Assembly: GCF_003172915.1 (NCBI RefSeq)
Contig: NZ_QGKU01000025.1
Span: 48,815 to 112,814 of the forward strand
From: Meridianimarinicoccus roseus
GTDB taxonomy: Bacteria > Pseudomonadota > Alphaproteobacteria > Rhodobacterales > Rhodobacteraceae
DNA length: 64,000 nucleotides
Direction of reading: 5' to 3'
Part shown: one piece after another, positions 18,000 to 26,514 of the stretch
Position numbering within the stretch: the first letter of the stretch is position 1
Layout: every line of letters starts with the position of its first letter
Translations under genes and position numbers: made by a program
The notes under the pieces: generated by a model
Told to the model about the DNA's origin: nothing
The model's input: the letters and a program-made list of their open reading frames with translations, nothing else
Databases searched by the model: none

Positions 18000-20387
18000 T
18001 CACTCTCCGTCGGCGCCAAGCGCGGGCCCTGTCCGCCAGATATCCGCCAGATAGCCGCGCATCGAGCGGTCAGACGAGAACCAGCCCGAGCGCGCGGTGT
18101 TCAGCGCCGCCATGCGCATCCAGCCGCCCTGATCGGCATACGCAGCGTCAACCTCGCGCTGCGCACGCCAGTAGTCGGTGAAATCCGAGCAGACGACAAA
18201 GTAATCGTGCCCCGACAGGTTTTCCGCGATCCCGGCATGGCGCCCCGGATCGCCGGGCGCGAAGGTGTCGTCGCGCACGGCGTCGAGGGCGCGGGCCAGC
18301 CGCGGGTCCGCCGCGATCGCCTGCGCCGCGTGATCGCCAAGCTCGCGCCGGGCGTCAACCTCGGGGGCGGTCATTCCGAACAAGAAGAAGTTGTCAGTTC
18401 CAACGTGCTCGCGGATTTCCACGTTCGCTCCGTCCAGCGTGCCGATGGTCGGCGCGCCGTTCAGCGCGAACTTCATGTTGCCTGTACCGGAGGCTTCCTT
18501 GCCCGCGGTCGATATCTGCTCCGACAGGTCCGATGCGGGAATGAGCCGTTCGGCCAGCGTGACGTTGTAGTTCGGCAGGAATACGACCTTGAGGTATTTA
18601 GACGTGACTGGATCGGCGTTCAGCACGGCTGCCACGTCATTAATCAGGTGAATGATTTCCTTGGCGAAAACATAGCCTGGCGCCGCTTTTCCGCCGAAGA
18701 TTTTCACCCTAGGCGTCCAGTCCGCGTTGGGGTTGTCGCGGATCTCCTGCCAAAGCGCGATAGCTTCCAGAATATTCAGGTGCTGGCGTTTGTATTCGTG
18801 GATTCGCTTGATCTGCACGTCGAACATCGCGTCGGGATCGAGCGCGATGCCCTGGTTACGCTGGACCCAGTCGACCAAGTCAGTCTTGTTGCCGCGCTTG
18901 GCGGCGGCGAAACGGTCGAGGAACCCGGCATCGTCGAGATGCGTCTCCAGCCCGGACAGTTGTTCGAGATCGCCGACCCAGCCGTCGCCGATTGCATCGG
19001 TGATCAGCGTGCTCAGACGCGGGTTCGCGCCCAGCACCCAACGGCGCGGCGTGACACCGTTGGTCTGGTTGATGATACGGTCGGGATGAAGGCGGTGAAG
19101 TTCTTTGAAAACGGTCTGCTTCATCAGGTCGGTGTGCAGCGCCGAAACGCCGTTGACCTTGTGCCCCATGATGAACGCAAGCTCGCCCATCTTCACTTCG
19201 CCGTCCTCCAGCGCGTTGGCGCGCCGATCGGGCTTCTCGGCAGCGTGCGCGGCGTCGATCCGTTCGATGATCTGAAGGTGGCGCGGCAGCAGGCGCCCCA
19301 TCAGCTCCACCGGCCATCGCTCCAGCGCTTCGGGCAGCAGCGTGTGGTTGGTGTAGGCCAGGCAGCCGCGCGCGGTGGCGATCGCCTCGTCCATTGGTAG
19401 GCCGCGCTCGTCGTGCAGCAGGCGCACCAGTTCCGGCCCTGCAATGGCCGGATGCGTATCATTAAGCTGGAATGCCACTTTCTGCGGCAGCAGGTGAAGA
19501 TCGTCGTATTCCGATTCGAAGCGCCGCAGCGCGTCGCGCAATGACGCCGCGGTGAAGAAGAACTCTTGCTTGAGCCGCAACTCCTTGCCCTGCGGCGTGG
19601 TATCGTCGGGGTAAAGCACCCGGCTGATCGTGCGCGCCAGCGTCTCGGGCGCGGAGGCGGCGATGTAGTCGCCGCTGTTGAACCGGTCGAGATCGAAAAT
19701 CTGCGTCGGCTTGGCAGACCACAGGCGCAGCGTGTTCGCCCAGCGGCCCTTCCAGCCGATCACCGGAGTGTCATAGGCCTGCGCAATAAGCCCGTCCTCG
19801 GGTTCCCAGACACTGCGTCCGTCTTTCTGCACAACGCGGCCACCGAAGCCGATGTGGTAGGTGGACTCGGGGCGTTCGAATTCCCAGGCATGTGTCTGTT
19901 GCAGCCAGTCCTCCGGCGCCTCGATCTGCCGCCCTTGCACGAAGCTTTGCTTGAACAGGCCGTGTTCGTAGCGGATGCCGTAACCCATAGCGGGCACCGC
20001 GAGGCTGGAAAGCGATTCGATGAAACAGGCCGCAAGGCGCCCAAGCCCGCCATTGCCGAGGGCGGCATCCGGTTCATTCGACAGCACGGTGTCGAGTGGC
20101 AGGCCGAGATCTGTGAACGCCTCGTGCGCCGTTTCTAGAAGGCCGAGGTTGACGATTGCATCCTGCAGCAGGCGGCCGATCAGGAATTCCATCGACAGGT
20201 AGTAGACACGTTTGTTTTGGCCGGCATAGGCGGTGCGCGTGGCGTCGAACCAAGGGTCCGTGATCCGGTCGCGGACGGCAAGGGAAAGCGCCATGCGCCA
20301 GTCCTGCGTGACGGCGTGGGCGGCGTCCTTGCCAAGCGAGTACTTCAGATGGTGCAGAATGCTGTCGCGCAAATCCGACGATGTCAT
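18000..20387 (-). CDS. glgP: Glycogen phosphorylase
   Basis: A 795-residue GT35 phosphorylase that releases glucose-1-phosphate from glycogen chain ends using phosphate and pyridoxal phosphate. The PLP-lysine block is EASGTGNMKFALNGAPTIGT. Other family blocks are NGGLGRLAACFIESLSSLAV, KVAFQLNDTHPAIAGPEL and IKRIHEYKRQHLN. Length is normal for the bacterial/animal type. The start is ATG at 20387 (MTSSDLRDS) with AAAGGA upstream; the frame is open further up but lacks conserved sequence. It is the first gene of the seven-gene operon, so degradation and synthesis genes share one transcript and control of flux must be largely at enzyme level. Confidence 0.96.
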   Translation of the reverse strand: MTSSDLRDSILHHLKYSLGKDAAHAVTQDWRMALSLAVRDRITDPWFDATRTAYAGQNKRVYYLSMEFLIGRLLQDAIVNLGLLETAHEAFTDLGLPLDTVLSNEPDAALGNGGLGRLAACFIESLSSLAVPAMGYGIRYEHGLFKQSFVQGRQIEAPEDWLQQTHAWEFERPESTYHIGFGGRVVQKDGRSVWEPEDGLIAQAYDTPVIGWKGRWANTLRLWSAKPTQIFDLDRFNSGDYIAASAPETLARTISRVLYPDDTTPQGKELRLKQEFFFTAASLRDALRRFESEYDDLHLLPQKVAFQLNDTHPAIAGPELVRLLHDERGLPMDEAIATARGCLAYTNHTLLPEALERWPVELMGRLLPRHLQIIERIDAAHAAEKPDRRANALEDGEVKMGELAFIMGHKVNGVSALHTDLMKQTVFKELHRLHPDRIINQTNGVTPRRWVLGANPRLSTLITDAIGDGWVGDLEQLSGLETHLDDAGFLDRFAAAKRGNKTDLVDWVQRNQGIALDPDAMFDVQIKRIHEYKRQHLNILEAIALWQEIRDNPNADWTPRVKIFGGKAAPGYVFAKEIIHLINDVAAVLNADPVTSKYLKVVFLPNYNVTLAERLIPASDLSEQISTAGKEASGTGNMKFALNGAPTIGTLDGANVEIREHVGTDNFFLFGMTAPEVDARRELGDHAAQAIAADPRLARALDAVRDDTFAPGDPGRHAGIAENLSGHDYFVVCSDFTDYWRAQREVDAAYADQGGWMRMAALNTARSGWFSSDRSMRGYLADIWRTGPALGADGE

Positions 20388-20654
20388 GCCTCGATCCTTT
20401 CCCGTGCCGCATGGTTGTGCGGCCCTACCGGTTAAACACCCCTTATCACGTGCCCACCACGGCCCGATGGTCAAGACCGGCCCGGGCGCGGCAAAGGACC
20501 GCCTTAGGTCCGCGCGTCTGGTTGCGCTAACACATACAGTGTTGCAGGCTTCCCGCAACCCGTCGTCTGCCCGTGACCGGAATGCGCGTGCAGGTGTGGT
20601 CAATAGCCCGCGGCGCGGCTAAGACCGCGATGTCACTCCAAGCAAGGATCCCAA
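20388..20654. promoter_or_regulatory. Divergent intergenic region; promoter area of the glycogen operon
   Basis: These 267 bases separate the glgP start (leftward) from the small lipoprotein gene (rightward) and must hold the promoters of both. One clear element is an inverted repeat GCCGCA-N6-TGCGGC at 20406-20423, just upstream of the glgP ribosome site, so it would lie in the leader mRNA or at the promoter. No confident -35/-10 pair is recognisable. No gene is seen. Confidence 0.35.
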
Positions 20655-20855
20655 ATGTCCGCCGCCCGCATCGTGATTGCCTGCGCCGCCCTGTTGCTGG
20701 GCGCGTGCACGCAGAACCTGAACACCAATATCGCGCAGGGCGCGGGCCTCGGGGCGGCAAGCGGGCTTGCGGTGGGTGGCCTGCCCGGCGCGCTTGCGGG
20801 CACCGCTGTGGGCGCGGCTTTCGGCGTGATCGCGACCCCCGGCACCGCCCCCTAG
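20655..20855 (+). CDS. Small glycine-rich lipoprotein
   Basis: A 66-residue protein with a type II signal peptide: a short charged start, a hydrophobic stretch and the lipobox LLGAC, so the lipidated cysteine is about residue 18. The mature part is NLNTNIAQ followed by a glycine/alanine-rich stretch (AGLGAASGLAVGGLPGALAG) of the glycine-zipper kind seen in small outer-membrane lipoproteins. AAGGA lies upstream of the ATG with good spacing. Its role is unknown; it is probably an envelope protein. It could be compared with osmotically induced lipoproteins, but nothing in the sequence proves this. Confidence 0.7.
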   Translation: MSAARIVIACAALLLGACTQNLNTNIAQGAGLGAASGLAVGGLPGALAGTAVGAAFGVIATPGTAP

Positions 20856-20982
20856 ACCCGCACCCGCCCAGCCCCTAGGCTTGGGTGAAAACGAGGGGAC
20901 GAGGATGCGGCAGGGCATGATACGGCACGGACATCCGGCGGGGTGCGCGATGCATGGACTCAGCGCACGGATGGGCTGACGA

Positions 20983-23136
20983 ATGGATGCCGTCAGCCGT
21001 GTCCACGACGCATTTCGCCACCGGGTCGCAGTCGGCGATCTGCCCGGCGGGGCCGCGCCCACACCCGGCCTCGATGCGCCAGATGCTGCAGCCATGTTCG
21101 AGGCGCAGGTCCTGTCGCGCGCGCTCGATATCGTCTCTCGCGAGATGCAGAAGGCCGGGCAGGGGTTCTACACGATAGGATCGTCCGGCCATGAAGGCAT
21201 GGCGGCGGTCGCGCAGGCGCTCAGGTCCGATGACATCGCCTTCCTGCATTACCGCGACGCGGCGTTTCAGATCGCCCGCGCGGCGCAGGCCGGTCAGGAC
21301 CGGGACCAGATTACCGGCGACATGCTGCGGTCTTTTGCCTGCGCCGCGGACGATCGGATCTCGGGCGGGCGCCACAAGGTGCTGGGATCGCGCGCGCTGA
21401 TGATCCCGCCGCAGACCTCGACCATCGCCAGCCACCTTCCCAAGGCGCTTGGTACCGCTTTCGGGATCGGCGCGGCGCGTCGGGCCAGACCGGAGGGCGC
21501 GATCCTGCCGCGCGACGCCATCGCGCTGGCCAGTTTCGGGGATGCCTCGCTGAACCACTCCACCGCGCAGGGCGCGATCAACGCCGGGGGCTGGGCCGTC
21601 GCGCGCGGGGCCGATCTGCCGCTGCTTTTGGTCTGCGAGGACAATGGCATCGGGATCTCGGTCCGCACCCCGCGGGACTGGGTGGCCCGCAGCCTGCGCT
21701 CCCGTCCGGGCCTGCGCTATTTTGCGGCCGACGGGTGCGACCTCTATGCCGCCTTCGCGGCGGCGCGCGAGGCGGCGGCGCATGTAAGGCGGGCCCGGCA
21801 GCCGGCCGTGCTGCACCTGTCCATGGTGCGCCTCTATGGCCATGCCGGTGCGGATGTCGCCGAAACCTACCTCTCCGCGGACGAGATTGCGGAAGCAGAA
21901 GCGCGCGACCCGCTGCTGACCGGCGTGCGTCTTCTCCGAGATGCCGGTGCGCTGGCGCCCGCCGCCGCGCTGGAGCTTTACGACGCCGTGCTGGAGCGCA
22001 CCCGGGCCGCCGCGCAGGCCGCGCCGAACTGGCGGCGGCTGGCCGACGCGGAAGAGGTCATGGCCCCGATCGTGCCGCCGCTGCGCATGGCACTCCCAAC
22101 GGCGACGCTGACGGATGGAGCGGGCGCGCCGCCGCAGCCGATGGTCCGCCATATCGCGGACACGCTGGGCAAGCTGATGGAGGCCCATCCCGAGATCGTT
22201 TTGATGGGCGAAGACGTGGGCGCCAAGGGCGGGGTCTACGGTGCGACGCGCGGGTTGCAGGCGCGGTTCGGGCCGGGCCGCGTGATCGACACGCTGCTGG
22301 ACGAACAGACCATTCTCGGTATGGCGATTGGCATGGCGCACAACGGCTTCATCCCGATCCCCGAGATCCAGTTCCTGGCCTACCTTCACAATGCCGAGGA
22401 CCAGTTGCGCGGCGAGGCGGCGACACTGCCCTTCTTCTCCAACGGTCAGTTCGCGAACCCGATGGTGGTGCGCATCGCGGGGCTTGGCTACCAGAAAGGC
22501 TTCGGCGGGCATTTCCACAACGACAATTCGCTGGCCGTGCTGCGTGACATTCCGGGGCTGATCCTGGCGTGCCCGTCCAGCGGGGCGGAGGCGGGGGCGA
22601 TGCTGCGCGAATGCGTGCGCCTCGCCCGCGAAGAGAACCGGGTGTCGGTGTTCCTCGAACCCATCGCGCTCTATCCCATGCGCGATCTGCACGCTGAGGG
22701 CGACGGCCTGTGGCAGACCGCACCTGCCGATGCGACGGTGCCTCTAGGCTCCGTTGGGGTGCACGGACCGGGCCGGGATATCGCGCTGATCAGCTATGGC
22801 AACGGGCATTACCTTTGCCACAAGGCGGCCAAGCGACTGGCCGATACCGGCATCGCCCCGCGCATCGTCAATCTGCGCTGGCTCAGCCCGCTGCCCGAGG
22901 CGGCGCTGCTCGATGCGCTGGCGGGCTGTGGCGCGGCGCTGGTGGTGGATGAATGTCGCCGCTCGGGCAATCTTTCCGAGGCTCTGATCTGTCTTCTGGC
23001 TGAACGCACGGATCTGCGGGCGGCCCGGCTGACCGCCGAAGACAGCTTCATCGCCACCGGCCCGGCCCATGCCGCGACATTGCCATCGGTAGAGGGCATC
23101 GTCGCAGCCGCCCGTGCGTTGCTGGACCGAGCGTGA
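20983..23136 (+). CDS. 2-oxoacid dehydrogenase E1, fused alpha and beta subunits (branched-chain type)
   Basis: A 717-residue thiamine-diphosphate enzyme. The first half (to about residue 360) is E1-alpha-like, with the TPP motif running from FGDASLNHSTAQGAINAGG to LLLVCEDNGIGIS. The second half, from about residue 385, is E1-beta-like, with VLMGEDVGAKGGVYGAT, LDEQTILGMAIGMAHNG and GFGGHFHNDNSLAVL. Such fusions decarboxylate branched-chain 2-oxoacids and pass the acyl group to a lipoylated E2. There is no E2 or dedicated E3 gene beside it, so it must use one encoded elsewhere. It lies directly before the leucine catabolic genes, which supports 4-methyl-2-oxopentanoate as one substrate. The ATG at 20983 is the furthest possible start, since an in-frame stop lies at 20977; the ribosome site is weak. 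Confidence 0.85.
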   Translation: MDAVSRVHDAFRHRVAVGDLPGGAAPTPGLDAPDAAAMFEAQVLSRALDIVSREMQKAGQGFYTIGSSGHEGMAAVAQALRSDDIAFLHYRDAAFQIARAAQAGQDRDQITGDMLRSFACAADDRISGGRHKVLGSRALMIPPQTSTIASHLPKALGTAFGIGAARRARPEGAILPRDAIALASFGDASLNHSTAQGAINAGGWAVARGADLPLLLVCEDNGIGISVRTPRDWVARSLRSRPGLRYFAADGCDLYAAFAAAREAAAHVRRARQPAVLHLSMVRLYGHAGADVAETYLSADEIAEAEARDPLLTGVRLLRDAGALAPAAALELYDAVLERTRAAAQAAPNWRRLADAEEVMAPIVPPLRMALPTATLTDGAGAPPQPMVRHIADTLGKLMEAHPEIVLMGEDVGAKGGVYGATRGLQARFGPGRVIDTLLDEQTILGMAIGMAHNGFIPIPEIQFLAYLHNAEDQLRGEAATLPFFSNGQFANPMVVRIAGLGYQKGFGGHFHNDNSLAVLRDIPGLILACPSSGAEAGAMLRECVRLAREENRVSVFLEPIALYPMRDLHAEGDGLWQTAPADATVPLGSVGVHGPGRDIALISYGNGHYLCHKAAKRLADTGIAPRIVNLRWLSPLPEAALLDALAGCGAALVVDECRRSGNLSEALICLLAERTDLRAARLTAEDSFIATGPAHAATLPSVEGIVAAARALLDRA

Positions 23137-23230
23137 TTTCCCTCTGGCATCCGGCGCAGACGCGCCGCACACTGCGACCAAGCGCCTTGCAAAGCCGCAT
23201 TGCCCGCAAGAGGCACAAGGGAGGAAGCCG

Positions 23231-24394
23231 ATGTTCACCGCATCCATGACGTTCGATCTCGGAGAGGAGGTTGCTGCGTTGCGCGACACCGTCCATCGTT
23301 GGGCTCAGGAGCGTGTTAAGCCGCTGGCCGACCACACAGACCGGCAGAACAGCTTTCCGTCCGAGTTGTGGCGCGAGATGGGCGATCTCGGCCTGCTGGG
23401 CATCACGGTGCCCGAAGCGGATGGCGGCGCGGGCATGGGGTATTTGGCCCATACCGTCGCGATCGAGGAGATCGCCCGAGCATCGGCCTCCATCGCGCTC
23501 AGCTACGGCGCGCATTCCAACCTTTGCGTCAACCAGATCGCGCTCAACGGCACGCCGGAACAAAAGGCGCGCTACCTGCCCGGCCTGATCACCGGCGCGC
23601 ATGTCGGCGCGCTGGCGATGTCGGAATCCGGCGCGGGCTCCGACGTCGTTTCGATGTCGCTTCGGGCGGAAAAGCGCAACGATCATTACAGGCTGAACGG
23701 GACGAAGTACTGGATCACCAACGGCCCCGACGCCGACACTCTCGTGGTCTATGCCAAGACCGACCCGGAGGCTGGTGCCAAGGGCATCACCGCCTTCCTG
23801 ATCGAGAAGGCGATGACCGGCTTTTCCAGCAGCCCGCATTTCGACAAGCTGGGCATGCGCGGCTCCAACACGGCCGAGCTTGTCTTTGACGATGTGGAGG
23901 TTCCCTTCGACAACGTGCTTGGCGAGGAAGGGCGCGGCGTCGCAGTTCTGATGTCGGGGCTGGACTACGAACGCGTGGTGCTTTCGGGTATTGGCACCGG
24001 CATCATGGCCGCCTGCCTTGACGAGATCATGCCCTACCTGCGCGACCGCAAGCAGTTCGGCCAGAGCATCGGGAATTTCCAGCTGATGCAGGGCAAGATC
24101 GCCGACATCTACACCAAGATGAACAGCGCGCGGGCCTATGTCTACGAGGTGGCGCGCGCCTGCGACCGGGGCGCGGTGACCCGGCACGACGCGGCGGCCT
24201 GCGTCCTTTATGCCAGCGAAGAGGCGATGGTCGTCGCACATCAGGCGGTGCAGGCGATGGGCGGCGCGGGCTTCATGAACGACAGCACCGTTTCGCGCCT
24301 GTTCCGGGACGCCAAGTTGATGGAGATCGGGGCGGGCACCTCCGAGATCCGCCGCATGCTGATAGGACGGGAACTGATGGGGGCGATGGCGTGA
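23231..24394 (+). CDS. liuA: Isovaleryl-CoA dehydrogenase
   Basis: A 387-residue acyl-CoA dehydrogenase. Family blocks are ALAMSESGAGSDVVSM and YWITNGPDADTLVVYAKT (FAD and substrate binding), RKQFGQSIGNFQLMQGKIAD and AVQAMGGAGFMNDSTVSRLF at the C-terminus. The block LSGIGTGIMAACLDEIMPY, where isovaleryl-CoA dehydrogenases place the catalytic Glu, and the gene context (liuB, liuD, liuE and liuC follow) identify the substrate as isovaleryl-CoA, oxidised to 3-methylcrotonyl-CoA with electrons to ETF. GGGAGG lies upstream of the ATG at 23231. It opens the liu operon proper. Confidence 0.93.
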   Translation: MFTASMTFDLGEEVAALRDTVHRWAQERVKPLADHTDRQNSFPSELWREMGDLGLLGITVPEADGGAGMGYLAHTVAIEEIARASASIALSYGAHSNLCVNQIALNGTPEQKARYLPGLITGAHVGALAMSESGAGSDVVSMSLRAEKRNDHYRLNGTKYWITNGPDADTLVVYAKTDPEAGAKGITAFLIEKAMTGFSSSPHFDKLGMRGSNTAELVFDDVEVPFDNVLGEEGRGVAVLMSGLDYERVVLSGIGTGIMAACLDEIMPYLRDRKQFGQSIGNFQLMQGKIADIYTKMNSARAYVYEVARACDRGAVTRHDAAACVLYASEEAMVVAHQAVQAMGGAGFMNDSTVSRLFRDAKLMEIGAGTSEIRRMLIGRELMGAMA

Positions 24395-24395
24395 C

Positions 24396-24908
24396 ATGAC
24401 TGCTCTTGCGCATCACTTTGGTGCGCCGCTTGCCCTTCTTCTCGCGGCGGCTGTGCCAGCAGGGCTTTCCGCGCAGGACCTTGCGTTCGACCCTCGTCCG
24501 ACCGCCGATTGCGTTGTTGTTGGACAAGCGACGTCCTGCGCCGGGCGTGCCGCCAATGCCTGCCAGGACCAGCCCGGCGGATACACCACCTATGGGATGA
24601 TCTTTTGCCTGTCCGAGGAAGCCGGATGGTGGGATGCACGCCTGAACGAGGTCTACACGAACCTCAGAACGCGTGATGCAGTCCTTGACCGGGAAGCGGC
24701 GGAATGGGAACCCGACGCCCCTTCGCGGGCAGAAGCGCTGCGCGACATGCAGCGGGCCTGGATCGACTTTCGTGACGCTGCCTGCGCCTATGAAGCGTCG
24801 CAATGGGGCTCCGGAACGGGCCGTGGTCCGGCGGCGAGCGCTTGCATGCTGCAGTTGACGGCGGCGCAGGTCGCCACGCTCGAGACCTATCTGGAGGGGG
24901 CGCCATGA
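24396..24908 (+). CDS. Secreted LprI-family protein inside the liu operon
   Basis: A 170-residue protein with a signal peptide (hydrophobic core about residues 11-22, cleavage probable after LSA or LSAQ near residue 26) and a C-terminal LprI/DUF1311-type domain: [30 protein letters not shown] and a final Cys in ASACML. Six cysteines are present in the mature part (C39, C48 and C56 among them), which suggests disulphides and a periplasmic location. The family includes lysozyme-inhibitor-like proteins, but the function of most members is unknown. Its ATG lies two bases after the liuA stop and its stop overlaps the liuB start as ATGA, so it is fully embedded in the operon. Why a periplasmic protein is coupled to leucine catabolism is not clear. 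Confidence 0.78.
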   Translation: MTALAHHFGAPLALLLAAAVPAGLSAQDLAFDPRPTADCVVVGQATSCAGRAANACQDQPGGYTTYGMIFCLSEEAGWWDARLNEVYTNLRTRDAVLDREAAEWEPDAPSRAEALRDMQRAWIDFRDAACAYEASQWGSGTGRGPAASACMLQLTAAQVATLETYLEGAP

Positions 24909-26509
24909 GTGTCCTGCGCTCCGCCGTACTTCCCGGCTCGGACATGTTCCGCGCCAATGCCCAAGCCCATGCGAACGCCCTGGCCGAGGTACAAACCGCC
25001 GCCGATCTGGCGCTGGCCGGCGGCGGGCCGGAGGCGCAGGCGCGCCATGCCGCGCGCGGCAAGCTGGCCCCCCGCGACCGGATCGCCCGGCTGCTTGACT
25101 CCGGATCGCCGTTCCTCGAGGTTGGCCTCTTCGCCGCGCACGGGATGTATGGCGGGGCCGCGCCCTGCGCCGGGGCCATCGCCGGGATCGGCCGCGTGAT
25201 GGGCCGCGACGTAATGATCGTGTGCAACGACGCCACCGTGAAGGGCGGCACCTATTACCCGATGACCGTCAAGAAGCACCTTCGCGCGCAGGAGATCGCG
25301 CAGGAGAACCGGCTGCCCTGCATCTATCTTGTCGACAGCGGCGGCGCGAACCTTCCCAATCAGGATGAGGTATTCCCCGACCGCGACCATTTCGGTCGCA
25401 TCTTCTTCAACCAGGCGCGCATGTCGGCGCAGGGCATCGCGCAGATCGCAGTCGTCATGGGGTCATGCACGGCGGGCGGAGCCTACGTCCCCGCCATGTC
25501 GGATGTGACCATCATCGTGAAAGGGCAGGGCACGATCTTCCTTGCAGGTCCGCCGCTGGTGCAGGCCGCCACGGGCGAGATCGTCAGCGCCGAGGATCTT
25601 GGCGGCGGCGACGTGCACACCCGCCTGTCGGGTGTGGCGGACCAACTGGCCGAGAATGACGCCCACGCCCTCGCGCTGGCGCGGCAGGCGGTGGCAAGCC
25701 TCAACCTGCCGCCCCCGCCTGGCCCGGATCAGCCGCCTGAGCCGCCGCTTTACGACCCGGCTGAACTGCCGGGCGTCGTGCCTGCCGACCTGCGAACCCC
25801 CTATGACATCCGCGAGGTGATCGCGCGGCTGGTGGACGGGTCGCGCTTCGACGAATTCAAGCCGCGCTATGGCGAAACGCTGGTCTGCGGTTTCGCGCAT
25901 GTGGGCGGCATGGCAGTGGGGGTCCTTGCCAACAACGGGGTGTTGTTTTCCGAAAGCGCGCTGAAGGGGGCGCATTTCGTGCAGCTGTGCTGCCAGCGGC
26001 GCATCCCGCTGGTGTTCCTGCAGAACGTCACCGGTTTCATGGTCGGGCGTGCCTACGAGGCGGGCGGGATCGCCAAGGACGGCGCCAAGCTGGTCACGGC
26101 GGTGGCGACCGCGGCGGTGCCCAAGGTGACGATGCTGGTGGGCGGCTCCTTCGGAGCGGGCAATTACGGCATGTGCGGGCGGGCCTATTCGCCGCGCTTC
26201 CTGTGGACCTGGCCCAACAGCCGGATCAGCGTGATGGGCGGTGAACAGGCCGCGGGCGTGCTGGCGACGGTCAAGCGCGCGGCGGTCGAAAAGCGCGGCG
26301 GCGCGTGGTCCGAGGCCGAGGATGCAGCCGTGCGCGCCCCCGTTCGGGCGCAATTCGCCCGGCAGGCGCACCCGCTCTACGCCTCCGCCAGGCTTTGGGA
26401 TGACGGGATCATCGACCCGCGTGACAGCCGGTCGGTGCTGGCGCTGTCACTGGCCGCTGCGCGCAACGCGCCGGTGCCGGACACTCGCTTCGGCCTTTTC
26501 AGGATGTGA
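24905..26509 (+). CDS. liuB: 3-methylcrotonyl-CoA carboxylase, carboxyltransferase (beta) subunit
   Basis: A 534-residue acyl-CoA carboxyltransferase that moves carboxyl from carboxybiotin to 3-methylcrotonyl-CoA. It has the two-lobed crotonase-like architecture: the N-lobe with [20 protein letters not shown] and [13 protein letters not shown], and the C-lobe with [20 protein letters not shown] and [20 protein letters not shown]. The QNVTGFMVG and [10 protein letters not shown] blocks are those of MCC beta subunits. The ATG overlaps the stop of the LprI-family gene. The biotin-carrying partner, liuD, follows after 5 bases. Confidence 0.94.
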   Translation: MSVLRSAVLPGSDMFRANAQAHANALAEVQTAADLALAGGGPEAQARHAARGKLAPRDRIARLLDSGSPFLEVGLFAAHGMYGGAAPCAGAIAGIGRVMGRDVMIVCNDATVKGGTYYPMTVKKHLRAQEIAQENRLPCIYLVDSGGANLPNQDEVFPDRDHFGRIFFNQARMSAQGIAQIAVVMGSCTAGGAYVPAMSDVTIIVKGQGTIFLAGPPLVQAATGEIVSAEDLGGGDVHTRLSGVADQLAENDAHALALARQAVASLNLPPPPGPDQPPEPPLYDPAELPGVVPADLRTPYDIREVIARLVDGSRFDEFKPRYGETLVCGFAHVGGMAVGVLANNGVLFSESALKGAHFVQLCCQRRIPLVFLQNVTGFMVGRAYEAGGIAKDGAKLVTAVATAAVPKVTMLVGGSFGAGNYGMCGRAYSPRFLWTWPNSRISVMGGEQAAGVLATVKRAAVEKRGGAWSEAEDAAVRAPVRAQFARQAHPLYASARLWDDGIIDPRDSRSVLALSLAAARNAPVPDTRFGLFRM

Positions 26510-26514
26510 CCGCC

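Noticed and set aside
20856..20982. Upstream start for the fused E1 gene
   Set aside because: An ATG at 20971 is in frame but is followed by TGA at 20977, so the gene cannot start before 20983.
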